Positions 1 through 10,429 of a stretch of DNA of 64,000 nucleotides are shown piece by piece (the stretch's first letter is position 1; the number at the start of each line of letters is the position of its first letter). A program made the position numbers and the translations under genes. The notes under the pieces were generated by a model. It made no database searches. It worked only from the letters and a program-made list of their open reading frames with translations, and was not told the origin of the DNA. Source of the stretch: Clostridium liquoris (lineage in GTDB: Bacteria > Bacillota > Clostridia > Clostridiales > Clostridiaceae). Where the stretch lies: assembly GCF_002995785.1 (NCBI RefSeq), contig NZ_PVXO01000047.1, positions 1-64,000 on the forward strand, given 5' to 3'.

Positions 1-60
1 AAAAATTAAGGGGATAAGTACGCCCTTTCGGGCCGCGGGCGAAGCCCTATTGGATAAAAT
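1..60. other. GC-rich double hairpin at window edge
   Basis: Two short GC-rich hairpins stand side by side in otherwise AT-rich DNA: GCCC-TTTC-GGGC at about 22-33, then GGGC-GAA-GCCC at about 38-48. No T-run follows, so it is not a standard terminator. It may be the edge of a repeat or structured RNA whose remainder lies outside the window. No gene is visible in 1-217 apart from the promoter elements. Confidence 0.3.
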
Positions 61-141
61 TTTCAACTGAATTTATAATGGGAAAAATTCAAAAAATAAA
101 TTGCCCACTTTAACTTGACACAAACAAGGGTTTCATATATA

Positions 142-170
142 TTGACATAAATTTAAAGAAGTGTTAAACT
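142..170 (+). promoter_or_regulatory. sigma-A promoter of the btuFCD operon
   Basis: TTGACA at 142-147 and TAAACT at 165-170 are separated by 17 bases, just upstream of the cobalamin riboswitch. A second possible promoter overlaps it: TTGACA at 115-120 and TATATT at 138-143, also with a 17-base spacer. The first has the same hexamers and spacing as the promoter of the other cobalamin riboswitch in this window. Confidence 0.65.
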
Positions 171-217
171 CAAGTTAAATTATAAAATTCTTAAAATGGA
201 ATATGAAGTTAATTATA

Positions 218-405
218 GGTACCTTACTTTAGGTTTAAAAGGGAAAGATGTTAAAGTCTTCTGCGGTCCCGCCACTGTAATGAGGAGTTCATTAACAATT
301 TACCACTCAATATTTTGGGGAAGGTGTTAATGGATGATGATTCTAAGCCAGGAGACCTGCCTATGATATGAACATATAGCTTGCGAGGATGAGCTTCTGG
401 TTTAG
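218..405 (+). ncRNA. cobalamin riboswitch upstream of btuF
   Basis: The conserved B12 box AGCCAGGAGACCTGCC is at 346-361 and the core GCGGTCCCGCCACTGTAA at 263-280. The aptamer runs from about 218 to 405. It is followed by a terminator and then a B12-type ABC importer, so bound adenosylcobalamin should switch the importer off (established for this family). The ends of the aptamer are approximate. Confidence 0.93.
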
Positions 406-413
406 AAGTCTTT

Positions 414-447
414 AAACCATTATCTTATTCGGATAATGGTTTTTTTA
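414..447 (+). terminator. riboswitch expression-platform terminator
   Basis: The stem AACCATTATC / GATAATGGTT is followed by a T-run and sits directly after the cobalamin aptamer and 60 bases before btuF. It is the likely off-state terminator. Confidence 0.85.
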
Positions 448-509
448 TTTGCGTTAATATTAATTAAAAAATGCTTTAATAAAAGATTTAAACAAATGGA
501 GGAGATTAA

Positions 510-1463
510 ATGTATCGAAGTAAAAAATTATTTGTATTGTTTTTATCATTAATTTTAATTGTTTCCTTATCAGCATGTTCAAACTCAAGTAGCACAGAAA
601 ATAAGAAGGATAAAAAGGAAAACTCTGAGACTTCTTTAGAAACAAAGTACCCCTTAAAAGTAAAGGATTCCTACAATAGAGAAGTTACCATAGAAAAGGA
701 ACCCCAAAGGGTTATATCCCTTGGTCCAAATATTACCGAAACAATTTTTGCACTAGGTAAAGGTAATAAATTAGTTGGAAGAACAGATTTCTGTGATTAT
801 CCTGATGATGTTAAAAATATTTCCTCTATAGGAAGCTTGCAGTCCCCTAGTATAGAAAAAATAATAGATTTAAAACCAGACTTAGTAATTGGATCTACTC
901 ACGTAGAAAAAGGAGTTATTAAAAAGTTAGAAGACTTGGGCATAAAAGTAGTATGTTTTTATGGTCAAGAGAATTTCGAAGGTGCATATGATACTATTTC
1001 AAAAGTAGGTCAGGTTTTAAATGCCAATGATAAATCAAAAGAAGTTGTAGGCAATATGAAGAAAAAGGTAGAAGACATAACAACTAAGGTAGCTAATAAA
1101 GGAACACCTTCTGTTTACTATGTTATAGATTTTGGTAAATCTGGAGATTTCACCGCTGGAAAAGACACTTTTATAGATAAAGCCATTACTATGGCAGGTG
1201 GAAAAAATGTAGCTGAAGATGCCATAGGTTGGAAATATAGTGTAGAAAAATTATTAGAAAAAAATCCAGATATACTTATCTGTTCACAGTATTTTGATTC
1301 TAAATCAAGACTTAAACAGAGCAATGGATATAAAGACTTAGATGCAGTAAAAAAGGAAAAGCTATATGAAATTGACAATAATATGCTAGATAGACAAGGT
1401 CCAAGACTGGCAGATGGATTAGAAGCTTTAGCTAAGATAATTCACCCAGAACTTTTTAAATAA
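510..1463 (+). CDS. btuF: cobalamin-binding lipoprotein of ABC importer (BtuF)
   Basis: The 317-residue extracellular binding lipoprotein has a signal peptide and lipobox LSAC with Cys23, followed by a low-complexity Ser/Lys/Glu linker. The mature part is a Peripla_BP_2 fold. It opens with the family hallmark RVISLGPNITE near residue 67 and contains the DLVIG segment typical of BtuF/FecB-like proteins. The start follows a strong GGAGGAG site. Its place directly behind a cobalamin riboswitch and before a FecCD permease and an ATPase makes vitamin B12 or other corrinoids the likely ligand rather than a siderophore. That assignment rests on context; the fold itself is shared with iron-siderophore binding proteins. 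Confidence 0.88.
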   Translation: MYRSKKLFVLFLSLILIVSLSACSNSSSTENKKDKKENSETSLETKYPLKVKDSYNREVTIEKEPQRVISLGPNITETIFALGKGNKLVGRTDFCDYPDDVKNISSIGSLQSPSIEKIIDLKPDLVIGSTHVEKGVIKKLEDLGIKVVCFYGQENFEGAYDTISKVGQVLNANDKSKEVVGNMKKKVEDITTKVANKGTPSVYYVIDFGKSGDFTAGKDTFIDKAITMAGGKNVAEDAIGWKYSVEKLLEKNPDILICSQYFDSKSRLKQSNGYKDLDAVKKEKLYEIDNNMLDRQGPRLADGLEALAKIIHPELFK

Positions 1464-1484
1464 AATTTGAAAAGGGGAATTTTG

Positions 1485-2534
1485 ATGTCATTTACTAATA
1501 ACAAAAAACATTATAAAATTCTATTTTCTGTATTAGTATTAATTCTTTTAATATTAGTGATTATATCAAGTACGTTAGGTATAGCCAATATAACCTTTTT
1601 TCAAACAATGAAAATTCTAGCATCAAAACTCCCTTTCATAGGGAAATACATAAATACAGAAGGTATTTCTAATACACATACCTTAATTATATTAAATATT
1701 AGGCTTCCAAGAATTGTCCTTGCAGCTCTTATTGGAGCTGGTTTATCCATAGTAGGTACTGTATTTCAAGCCCTTTTTAAAAATCCCATGGCAGATCCTT
1801 ATGTGCTTGGAATATCTTCAGGTTCTGCACTAGGAGCATCTATTGCTATTATAATTGGTTTTCAAACTATACTTGGTGTAGGAGGTATAACTTTCTTCGC
1901 TTTTATAGGAGCTATTTTAACTACTATTGTTGTATATAATATAGCTAAGGTAGGTACAAAACTTCCTACTAATACTTTACTTCTAGCTGGTGTATCCGTA
2001 AGTTTTCTTTTATCTTCTCTAATATCACTTATAATGATATTTAATAGAGAGCAGGTAGACCAAATTGTATTTTGGACTATGGGGAGTTTATCTTCTGCCA
2101 ATTGGAAGCAAGTATTTTCTTTACTCCCATTTATATTTATATCTAGTATCTTAATATTTTCTTATTCAAAAGACTTAAATGTAATACTTACAGGAGATGA
2201 AACAGCCAGTAGTTTAGGAATAGAAGTAGAAAGGGTAAAAAAAATTCTTATAATAATTTCCTCTATAATCATAGCAGCCTGTGTATCTGTAAGTGGAATA
2301 ATTGGCTTTGTAGGATTAATTATTCCCCATATGATAAGGATGCTGGTTGGTCCGGATAATAGAGTCTTATTACCTTTTAGTGCTTTAGGCGGTGCCATAT
2401 TTATGATAATTTCTGATACTTTAGCAAGGATTTTAGTACCACCTGCAGAAATACCAGTAGGTGCTATTACTTCAATTTTTGGAGCACCTTACTTTATATA
2501 TCTATTAATAAAGAATAAAAAGAAGGTGATGTAA
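1485..2534 (+). CDS. btuC: cobalamin ABC transporter permease (BtuC)
   Basis: This is a FecCD/BtuC-family permease of about 349 residues with roughly ten hydrophobic segments. It carries the characteristic GNPMADPYVLGISSGSALGA-like stretch (here KNPMADPYVLGISSG) and a C-terminal PHMIRMLVGPDNR segment that contacts the ATPase. A TTG at 1467 also opens the frame. The ATG at 1485 is preferred because AAAGGGG lies at 1471-1477, seven bases upstream. It follows btuF by about 20 bases and its stop overlaps the btuD start by one base, so the three are co-transcribed and translationally coupled. Confidence 0.88.
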   Translation: MSFTNNKKHYKILFSVLVLILLILVIISSTLGIANITFFQTMKILASKLPFIGKYINTEGISNTHTLIILNIRLPRIVLAALIGAGLSIVGTVFQALFKNPMADPYVLGISSGSALGASIAIIIGFQTILGVGGITFFAFIGAILTTIVVYNIAKVGTKLPTNTLLLAGVSVSFLLSSLISLIMIFNREQVDQIVFWTMGSLSSANWKQVFSLLPFIFISSILIFSYSKDLNVILTGDETASSLGIEVERVKKILIIISSIIIAACVSVSGIIGFVGLIIPHMIRMLVGPDNRVLLPFSALGGAIFMIISDTLARILVPPAEIPVGAITSIFGAPYFIYLLIKNKKKVM

Positions 2535-3358
2535 TGTCTAAAAATTGTTCATATTCAATAAATATAGAAAACTTAAATTGCAGTTATGGAGATAAAGTAA
2601 TATTAAATAATATAAATATTAATTTTGAAAAAAACAAATTTCACAGCATTATAGGTCCTAATGGTTCTGGAAAAACTACTCTTTTAAAAAATATATTAAG
2701 AGTACTACCTGTAGAAAATAAATGCATTTATATAGATAGCAAAGATGTGAATTCCTTTAAAAGTAAAGACTTTGCTAAAAAATTAAGCTCCGTACCTCAA
2801 AATACAAATATTGATTTTGATTTTTCTGTAATGGATATTGTACTTATGGGAAGAACTCCTTATTTAAAAAGATTTGAAAGTGAAAAGGAAAATGACATAA
2901 AAATAGTAAAAGAAGCTATGGAAATGACTAATACCTGGGATTTAAAAGATAAAAGCATAAATGAATTAAGCGGTGGAGAACGTCAACGGGTAATTATAGC
3001 AAGAGCATTGTCCCAAGAAAGCGAAATAATGCTTTTGGATGAGCCTATTTCTAATCTTGATATACAACATCAAATTGAAATTTTAGATACTATAAAATAT
3101 TTAAATAGAAATGTCACTATAATAGCTGTTCTACACGATTTAAACTTAGCAGCACAATATAGTGATTCATTAATACTTCTAAAGGATGGTAAGGTTTTAT
3201 CTCATGGTGCCGTAGAGGAAGTATTAACAGAAAAAAATATTAGGGATGCCTACAATATAGATGCCTATATAATGAAAAATCCTGTCACAGGAAAACCTCA
3301 TATTATCCCAATAAGTAAAAACTTTGTTAAAGAGGAATTAAAGGTTCAATGTTTATAA
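2534..3358 (+). CDS. btuD: cobalamin ABC transporter ATPase (BtuD)
   Basis: This 274-residue ABC ATPase has Walker A GPNGSGKTT at 41-49, the signature LSGGERQR at 145-152, Walker B IMLLDEP at 165-171 and a switch His in VLHDLN. It belongs to the FecE/BtuD group that energises binding-protein-dependent uptake of B12, heme and siderophores. The ATG shares a base with the btuC stop. The riboswitch at the head of the operon supports cobalamin as the cargo. It is the last gene of the operon, followed by a hairpin terminator. Confidence 0.88.
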   Translation: MSKNCSYSINIENLNCSYGDKVILNNININFEKNKFHSIIGPNGSGKTTLLKNILRVLPVENKCIYIDSKDVNSFKSKDFAKKLSSVPQNTNIDFDFSVMDIVLMGRTPYLKRFESEKENDIKIVKEAMEMTNTWDLKDKSINELSGGERQRVIIARALSQESEIMLLDEPISNLDIQHQIEILDTIKYLNRNVTIIAVLHDLNLAAQYSDSLILLKDGKVLSHGAVEEVLTEKNIRDAYNIDAYIMKNPVTGKPHIIPISKNFVKEELKVQCL

Positions 3359-3380
3359 ATACTAATATTTTATGAAAAAT

Positions 3381-3435
3381 AAAACCTTCCTATATTTAAC
3401 TTTTATTAAAAAATGTTAAGCCAAAGGAAGGTTTT
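3381..3435. terminator. bidirectional terminator between btuD and asnA
   Basis: AAAACCTTCC at 3381-3390 pairs with GGAAGGTTTT at 3426-3435. A nested TTAAC/GTTAA stem lies inside, and both arms end in A/T runs. It sits between two convergent operons. Confidence 0.7.
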
Positions 3436-3448
3436 AGCCTTTGTTTTA

Positions 3449-4471
3449 CTATAATAATTTTATATTATGTTCAGCACATTTTTCTATCATTTCTTCAGGC
3501 CAAATTGAAGATTGAACTTCTCCTATATGAGCCTTCTTTAAAAAGAACATACATATTCTTGACTGTCCAAGACCTCCACCTATGGTATATGGAAGTTTCT
3601 TCTCTAGTAATAATCTATGAAACTCTAAGTTCTTTCTTTCTTCACAATTAGCTAGTTTTAGCTGTTTTAATAAGGATTCTTCATCAACTCTTATTCCCAT
3701 GGAAGATAATTCGAAAGCTCTTTTAAGCAATGGATTCCAGAATAATATATCTCCATTTAATTCCCAATCGTCATAGTCTGGAGCTCTTCCATCATGTCTT
3801 TCTCCAGATCTCAGTATATTTCCTATTTTCATTAAAAATACTGCCTTTTTTTCCTTTGTTATTGCATCTTCTCTTTCTTTAGCAGTAAGACCTGGAAACA
3901 TATCTTCTAATTCCTGAGAAGTAATAAAGGTTATTTCCTCTGGCAATTCTTTGCCTAAAAATGGATAAACTCCGCATATATATTCTTCTGTTTCCTTAAA
4001 TACCTCATATATTTTTCTTACTGTATCCTTTAAAAATTCTTCATTTCTATCTTCTTTTCTTAAAACCTTTTCCCAATCCCATTGATCCACATAAATTGAG
4101 TGAATGTTATCTAAATCTTCATCTCTTCTTATAGCATCCATATCAGTATATAAGCCCTCTCCAACAGAGAATCCATATCTATATAAAGCCATTCTCTTCC
4201 ATTTTGCTAAAGAATGTACTATTTCTACTTCAGCTTCATTATCATCTTTTATAGTAAAGCTTACTGGTCTTTCTATCCCATTTAAGTTATCATTTAATCC
4301 TCTGTCACTTCTTACAAATAGTGGCGCTGAAACTCTGATTAAATTTAGTTTTTTTGCCAAAGCTCTTTCAAAAAAGTCTTTTACAGTCTTTATTGCTATT
4401 TCTGTCTCCTTTAAGTCTAATTCCGTTTTATATCCTTCCGGTATTATTAATCTTTCATCATATTTACCCAT
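3449..4471 (-). CDS. asnA: aspartate--ammonia ligase (AsnA)
   Basis: The 340-residue ammonia-dependent asparagine synthetase makes Asn from Asp, NH3 and ATP. It belongs to the class II aminoacyl-tRNA-synthetase-like fold. Family segments seen include the N-terminal [20 protein letters not shown] region, the WDWEK block and the C-terminal [16 protein letters not shown] motif that forms the ATP site. The length fits AsnA (about 330). AGGAGGA precedes the ATG by a normal distance. The gene stands alone behind an Asn T-box, so it should be induced when uncharged tRNA-Asn accumulates. Confidence 0.95.
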   Translation of the reverse strand: MGKYDERLIIPEGYKTELDLKETEIAIKTVKDFFERALAKKLNLIRVSAPLFVRSDRGLNDNLNGIERPVSFTIKDDNEAEVEIVHSLAKWKRMALYRYGFSVGEGLYTDMDAIRRDEDLDNIHSIYVDQWDWEKVLRKEDRNEEFLKDTVRKIYEVFKETEEYICGVYPFLGKELPEEITFITSQELEDMFPGLTAKEREDAITKEKKAVFLMKIGNILRSGERHDGRAPDYDDWELNGDILFWNPLLKRAFELSSMGIRVDEESLLKQLKLANCEERKNLEFHRLLLEKKLPYTIGGGLGQSRICMFFLKKAHIGEVQSSIWPEEMIEKCAEHNIKLL

Positions 4472-4552
4472 AATACTTCCTCCTATAAAATAATATTATC
4501 CTAGTTAAAAGTCACTTATAGCGCTATTGAATTTTTTAATAATTTTAGGCAA

Positions 4553-4842
4553 TAAAAAAACCCTTCATCCCAATGAAGGGACGAAAGGTTAACTTCCGTG
4601 GTACCACCCTAATTAGCTATAAAAGCTCTCTTAAGTAAAAGTATCAATCAATACTTTCCAGTTCTAACGGTCCGGTTCCGTCTAAGCCTACTCTCAAAGC
4701 ATAGTTGATTTCAGTTAGAGACTCAGAGATGTTCTTCTGTATAAATTTCGTATCGACCTTCCACCGCCGTCGACTCGCTAACACTACCCTTTATACTTAC
4801 TCTTCTCATCACTGTCTTTTCTCAATCAGTGTTTAATTATTG
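4553..4842 (-). ncRNA. T-box leader, asparagine-specific (upstream of asnA)
   Basis: Read on the minus strand, the leader has stem I with the AGTA loop motif and a GTATAAA/TTTATAC upper stem. The specifier loop then gives AAC (Asn) at 4731-4733. The T-box bulge TGGTACCACGGAA is at about 4594-4606. The intrinsic terminator CCCTTCAT/ATGAAGGG plus T-run lies at 4553-4580. Uncharged tRNA-Asn should favour the antiterminator. The specifier was placed by hand from the flanking helices. Confidence 0.9.
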
Positions 4843-4848
4843 ATTAAT

Positions 4849-4877
4849 ATTATATAGTCTAACTTTCACAATGTCAA
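4849..4877 (-). promoter_or_regulatory. promoter of the asnA T-box leader
   Basis: On the minus strand TTGACA (4872-4877) and TATAAT (4849-4854) are separated by exactly 17 bases, a near-consensus sigma-A promoter just upstream of the T-box. Confidence 0.8.
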
Positions 4878-4910
4878 TACAATTTAATCAATTAATAATT
4901 ATTAATTAAA

Positions 4911-6299
<1,389 letters not shown>

Positions 6300-6341
6300 T
6301 CATTTTTTATAAAACCTGCAACTTTTTTTTATAACTCTTTC

Positions 6342-6370
6342 ATTTTATCAAATGTTTATCTATTTGTACA
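6342..6370 (-). promoter_or_regulatory. probable gdhA promoter
   Basis: TGTACA (6365-6370) and TAAAAT (6342-6347) on the minus strand are 17 bases apart, upstream of gdhA. The match to consensus is moderate. Confidence 0.4.
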
Positions 6371-6378
6371 GGCTAATA

Positions 6379-6416
6379 ATTGCAACTATGAAATTTTTTT
6401 ATTCCGTAGTTGCAAT
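6379..6416. terminator. terminator after patatin gene
   Basis: ATTGCAACTA at 6379-6388 pairs with TAGTTGCAAT at 6407-6416, with an A/T-rich loop. It lies just past the end of the patatin-like gene and before the gdhA promoter. Confidence 0.6.
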
Positions 6417-6429
6417 AATAATACGCTTT

Positions 6430-7278
6430 TTATATTATAGCCCATTTAATGACTTCATCATAATATTTTTTAGCATCACGGTATCCGAATCTGTATAACT
6501 TCTCCAACTTTTCCTTGTTTTTTTCTAGTCTTCCTACTTTTAAGTTTTCTTTTGGTCTTATTACAATTGCCTTTTTTTCTCTTTCAAGTTTTTCAATATA
6601 ATCTAAGGTAGCATTGTACATTCTGTATCTATTTTCAATAGAATTAATCAATCCATCATAACCAGAATACACCTTTTTCAATAATTTCTTCCCTTTAAAA
6701 GGCTCTTTTCTATATCCTTTAGGTCTGGTAAGAATTATAACATTCTTATTGTTTCCATCCTTTATAGATTTATTTATGGGAATTGAATCTGAAATACCAC
6801 CATCTAATAAGCACATATCTTTGTATTTAACTATTGGGGATATAAAAGGAAGGCTGCTAGATGCCCTTATAATAGTTAATATGTCTTTATGTTCATCTTT
6901 ATTGAAATATATAGGTTTCCCTGTATGACAATCTGTAGCAACAATAATAAGTTTTTCCTTTGAATTAGAAAAAGTATCAAAATCAAATGGTTCTAATTTA
7001 TATGGTATCTCATTATAAATAAAATCTATGCCAAATATACTTTTGCATTTTAAGAAATTTCTGTACCCTATGTATCTAGGATCATTTACATAATTTATAG
7101 TTACTGCCTTATTTCTGCCTATTTGTCTAGATATATAAGAAGCTGCATTACAAGCCCCCATAGAAACTCCTATGACATATGGAAAATAAAGGTTCTTTTC
7201 CATGAAGAAATCTAATATCCCCGCAGTATATACCCCTCTCATTCCTCCACCTTCAAGCACTAATCCTACCTTTTCCAT
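6430..7278 (-). CDS. patatin-like phospholipase / esterase
   Basis: This 282-residue protein has the patatin Ser-Asp dyad layout. An oxyanion-hole motif EGGGMRG lies near residues 9-15, the nucleophile Ser39 is in GVSMGA, and the partner Asp159 is in LLDGG. No signal peptide is seen, so it is probably cytoplasmic. It belongs to the RssA/YlbK-like bacterial patatins, which hydrolyse acyl esters; the true substrate is unknown. GAGGAG precedes the ATG. It is a single-gene unit, flanked by terminators on both sides. Confidence 0.85.
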   Translation of the reverse strand: MEKVGLVLEGGGMRGVYTAGILDFFMEKNLYFPYVIGVSMGACNAASYISRQIGRNKAVTINYVNDPRYIGYRNFLKCKSIFGIDFIYNEIPYKLEPFDFDTFSNSKEKLIIVATDCHTGKPIYFNKDEHKDILTIIRASSSLPFISPIVKYKDMCLLDGGISDSIPINKSIKDGNNKNVIILTRPKGYRKEPFKGKKLLKKVYSGYDGLINSIENRYRMYNATLDYIEKLEREKKAIVIRPKENLKVGRLEKNKEKLEKLYRFGYRDAKKYYDEVIKWAII

Positions 7279-7375
7279 AGTTATCTCTCCTCATAAATAA
7301 AATTCATACATTATAAGCATACATCATATACTTAATGATTTCATTTTATTTTATATCATGTAACAAAATATTAAC

Positions 7376-7400
7376 AAAAAAAGACGGTTTCCCGCCTTTT
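7376..7400 (-). terminator. terminator of the pxp operon
   Basis: On the minus strand AAAAGGCGG-GAAA-CCGTCTTTT is followed by a T-run, immediately downstream of pxpC. Confidence 0.8.
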
Positions 7401-7418
7401 AAAAAAATTTGTCCCAAT

Positions 7419-8456
7419 CTATTTAACTTCCTCCACTAATACATTAAAACTTTCACCATTGACCTTTACTCTATATGCCTTTTTTCTTAGTACTTCTAAA
7501 TTTATCTTTTCTATGGAATCTCTAATTTCCTGAAATTTATCCTCATATTCCTTAAAAATATTTTGACCTTCTTTTACAGATACTTTAGTAAAATTTATCT
7601 TATCTCCTGGTTTTGCCTGAGCAAGGATTGCTATGTCTGGAGATATTATGGTAGCTATTTTAGTATATCCCCCTGTAGTCTGTCTATCTGCCATCATTAT
7701 AATTGGCATACCATGACCAGGTACTTGAATAGACCCTAAAGCTATACCATCTGATATTATATCTGCTCCTTCCCTATGCTCTATTTTTTCTCCAGATAGT
7801 CTATATCCCATTCTGTCACATTCATTAGTTACCTCATAAGTAGAAGATAGAAGGGTATTTATTCCACCTTCTGTGAAATATTCTTCTTGGGGTCCTAGTA
7901 TTACTCTTATATTATAACTACCTGTAAATTTAGGTATATAGGCTTCCTTTATTTTTCTATTTAAAATATGATTAAAATCTTCTTGTTTTTTTATTAGTTG
8001 TAATTCATCACCACTCTTTAGAGCTCTGCCATTAAATCCTCCTACTAAGGCTTTTGCATAAGTAGATTTACTCCCCATAATCTTTGGAATATCCATTCCT
8101 CCATAAAAACATATATAACTTCTTAAACCATCTTTTACTTTTCCAAAGGATAATTTATCCCCCTTATTTATTTTTAAAGTTCTCCACATTTCCACTTCAA
8201 TATCATTGATTTTAGGCTGAAGATTTCCTCCAGTAATAGCAATTGCTGTATCTATATTAAATTCAATTTCTGGTCCAAGCATAGTAACCTCTAGAGCTGC
8301 TTCATATTCTTCATTTTCTAACAAGATATTTCCAAGTCTTAAAGAATATTCATCCATAGCTCCAGCTACCGGCATACCAAATTGTTGATATCCTATTCTT
8401 CCTTTATCCTGTACTGTTGTTAATAGCCCAGGAGTTATTACTTTTAGATCCCCCAT
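7419..8456 (-). CDS. pxpC: 5-oxoprolinase subunit C (PxpC, AHS2 domain)
   Basis: This 345-residue protein is of the KipA/AHS2 (biotin-dependent carboxyltransferase-like) family. It begins with the typical LKVITPGLLTTVQDKGR segment and contains GMPVAGAMDEYSL. With PxpA and PxpB it forms the ATP-dependent prokaryotic 5-oxoprolinase that opens pyroglutamate to glutamate. The ATG at 8456 is preferred over an upstream GTG because GAAGG is seven bases before it. The gene starts 13 bases after pxpB and is last in the operon. Confidence 0.9.
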   Translation of the reverse strand: MGDLKVITPGLLTTVQDKGRIGYQQFGMPVAGAMDEYSLRLGNILLENEEYEAALEVTMLGPEIEFNIDTAIAITGGNLQPKINDIEVEMWRTLKINKGDKLSFGKVKDGLRSYICFYGGMDIPKIMGSKSTYAKALVGGFNGRALKSGDELQLIKKQEDFNHILNRKIKEAYIPKFTGSYNIRVILGPQEEYFTEGGINTLLSSTYEVTNECDRMGYRLSGEKIEHREGADIISDGIALGSIQVPGHGMPIIMMADRQTTGGYTKIATIISPDIAILAQAKPGDKINFTKVSVKEGQNIFKEYEDKFQEIRDSIEKINLEVLRKKAYRVKVNGESFNVLVEEVK

Positions 8457-8469
8457 TTTCACACCTTCT

Positions 8470-9198
8470 CTACTCTTTATCCTTTATTTTTATTTCATAT
8501 TTATTTTCTTCTACTAATTTTAATATTTCTTTATATTCTTTTTCGCCTATTGAAATAAATCTCAAGTAATCTCCTGCATTTAATATTATAGGAGGGTTAC
8601 GTTTTGGATCATAAAGCTTTAGAGGTGTTCTTCCTATAAGCTGCCATCCCCCAGGGCTTTCTATAGGATAGATTCCTGTTTGTTTTCCTGCTATTCCTGT
8701 AGACCCAGCTGGTATTTTAGTTCTTGGAGTTTTTAAACGTGGTGTCTCTATTTCCCTTGGAAGTCCTCCAAGATAAGTAAAGCCAGGAGTAAAACCCAAC
8801 ATATATATTAAATAGTCTACAGAAGTATGAAATTTTATAACTTCATCTGTGGATATATTGTTATACTGTGATACAAATTCTATATCCGGTCCATATTCCC
8901 CACCATACACTGTTGGTATCTCAATAACTTTAGCAGGAGGCAATTGTATACTATCTATATTTGCATATATTTCTTTTAATCTTTCAATTAAATCCCCAAT
9001 AGTTATTTCCAAAGGATTATACTGAATCGAGATTGATCTATAGGTAGGAATTATTTCTATTATTCCTTTAATATTTTTATTATTAATTGCATAAGACATA
9101 CTTCTTACAAGCTTATTTATTTCCTCTTTAATTTCATCTCCAAACTCAACAGTAATTGCTTTGTCTCCTGCTAATAAATATTTTGGCTCATTGTACAA
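8470..9198 (-). CDS. pxpB: 5-oxoprolinase subunit B (PxpB, AHS1/KipI-like)
   Basis: This 242-residue AHS1-domain protein has the family segments GDKAITVEFGDEI near the N-terminus, GFTPGFTYLGGLP in the middle and AGSTGIAGKQTGIYP-type residues after it. The last form the conserved core shared with urea amidolyase. In Bacillus subtilis the homologue KipI was first described as an inhibitor of the sporulation kinase KinA. As a member of a complete pxpABC set its primary role here is most likely catalytic, in 5-oxoproline hydrolysis. Confidence 0.9.
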   Translation of the reverse strand: MYNEPKYLLAGDKAITVEFGDEIKEEINKLVRSMSYAINNKNIKGIIEIIPTYRSISIQYNPLEITIGDLIERLKEIYANIDSIQLPPAKVIEIPTVYGGEYGPDIEFVSQYNNISTDEVIKFHTSVDYLIYMLGFTPGFTYLGGLPREIETPRLKTPRTKIPAGSTGIAGKQTGIYPIESPGGWQLIGRTPLKLYDPKRNPPIILNAGDYLRFISIGEKEYKEILKLVEENKYEIKIKDKE

Positions 9199-9212
9199 TT
9201 AAGTCACCACCC

Positions 9213-10397
9213 TTATATGAATAAGTTTTTAATTCCCATTAATGATTTTCCTCCAGCATAAGCTGAAATTAATACTACTATTATTCCTAAAACAAGCAGC
9301 CATATAGGATGTTTATAATCTCCAACTATATTTTTATTTACAGATGCCACCAACATAATTGCTAAAGTAATAGGTAATATTAGTCCATTTAGTGAACCTG
9401 CTAATATCAATAATTTAACTGGCTGTCCAATGGTAATAAATATAATGGTAGACACTAAAATAAATGCTATTATCCATTTATTAGCGTTTTTATCAATGGA
9501 TTTAGATAAAGTTCTTAAAAATGACACAGATGTATAAGCTGCTCCTACCACTGAAGTTATTGCAGCAGCTCCTATTACCACGCCAAAGAATTTATAGCCT
9601 ATATTTCCTGCTGCTATTTTAAAAGCTGAAGCTGGCGGATTAGCTGGGTCTAATTTATTTCCTGCACAAACCACTCCTAACACAGCTAAGAAAAGTAATA
9701 TTCTCATAATGGAGGAAACTGCTATACCTAAAGTTGAAGATTTAGTTATTTCCTTTACATTTTCCTTTCCAGTTATACCCGCATCTATAAGTCTATGACC
9801 ACCTGAAAAGGTAATATATCCTCCAACAGTGCCACCTACCAATGTGATAATTGGGAAGAAGTCTATTTTTTCTGGCATAATACTTCTCTGTAATGCTAAC
9901 CCTACTGGCGGTTTCGTTATTATAGCCACATAAGCTACTAATAAAATCATTATTGCACCCAATACCACAGTAAGTTTATCCATAGCTTTTCCCATTTCTT
10001 TAGATAAAAATATAGCTATACATAAAGCTGCTGATATTACTGCACCAGCCTTTAAGTTCAACCCAAAAATAACATTAAGCCCCATGGCTGCCCCGCCTAC
10101 ATTACCTATATTAAAGGCAAGCCCTCCAAGTGCTACAATAAAGGCTACAAAATACCCAAGTCCTGGCAATAATTTATTTGATATATCTTGAGCTCTCATA
10201 CCAGATACACCAATAACTCTCCAAACATTTACCTGGGCTCCTATAGTTAAAATAATAGATATCAATATTACAAATGCAAAATCACCTTTGTATTTTTCTG
10301 TAAATGTTGCAGTCTGAGTTAAAAAACCTGGTCCTATTGATGAGGTAGCCATAAGAAAGGCTGCCCCTAAAAGAGCTGATGCATTCTTTTTCCCCAT
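9213..10397 (-). CDS. NRAMP-superfamily carrier of the pxp operon (YcsG-like)
   Basis: This is a 394-residue membrane protein with about eleven hydrophobic segments of the NRAMP superfamily. The first helix keeps GPGF (residues 22-25) but the metal-binding DPGN motif of true NRAMPs is absent. The region equivalent to the helix-6 MPH motif reads SGGHRL. Metal transport is therefore unlikely. Its position between pxpA and pxpB, as in the Bacillus ycsF-ycsG arrangement, suggests uptake of 5-oxoproline or a related acid (inference). The start follows AAGGGGGA. Confidence 0.82.
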   Translation of the reverse strand: MGKKNASALLGAAFLMATSSIGPGFLTQTATFTEKYKGDFAFVILISIILTIGAQVNVWRVIGVSGMRAQDISNKLLPGLGYFVAFIVALGGLAFNIGNVGGAAMGLNVIFGLNLKAGAVISAALCIAIFLSKEMGKAMDKLTVVLGAIMILLVAYVAIITKPPVGLALQRSIMPEKIDFFPIITLVGGTVGGYITFSGGHRLIDAGITGKENVKEITKSSTLGIAVSSIMRILLFLAVLGVVCAGNKLDPANPPASAFKIAAGNIGYKFFGVVIGAAAITSVVGAAYTSVSFLRTLSKSIDKNANKWIIAFILVSTIIFITIGQPVKLLILAGSLNGLILPITLAIMLVASVNKNIVGDYKHPIWLLVLGIIVVLISAYAGGKSLMGIKNLFI

Positions 10398-10429
10398 AAT
10401 TATCCCCCTTATTTATTATCTATTGCCTA

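Noticed and set aside
1467-1484. TTG start for btuC
   Set aside because: The AAAGGGG ribosome site lies downstream of this TTG and is correctly spaced for the ATG at 1485.
9213-10397. Mn/Fe importer of NRAMP type
   Set aside because: The DPGN and MPH metal-binding motifs are missing and the operon context is 5-oxoproline metabolism.
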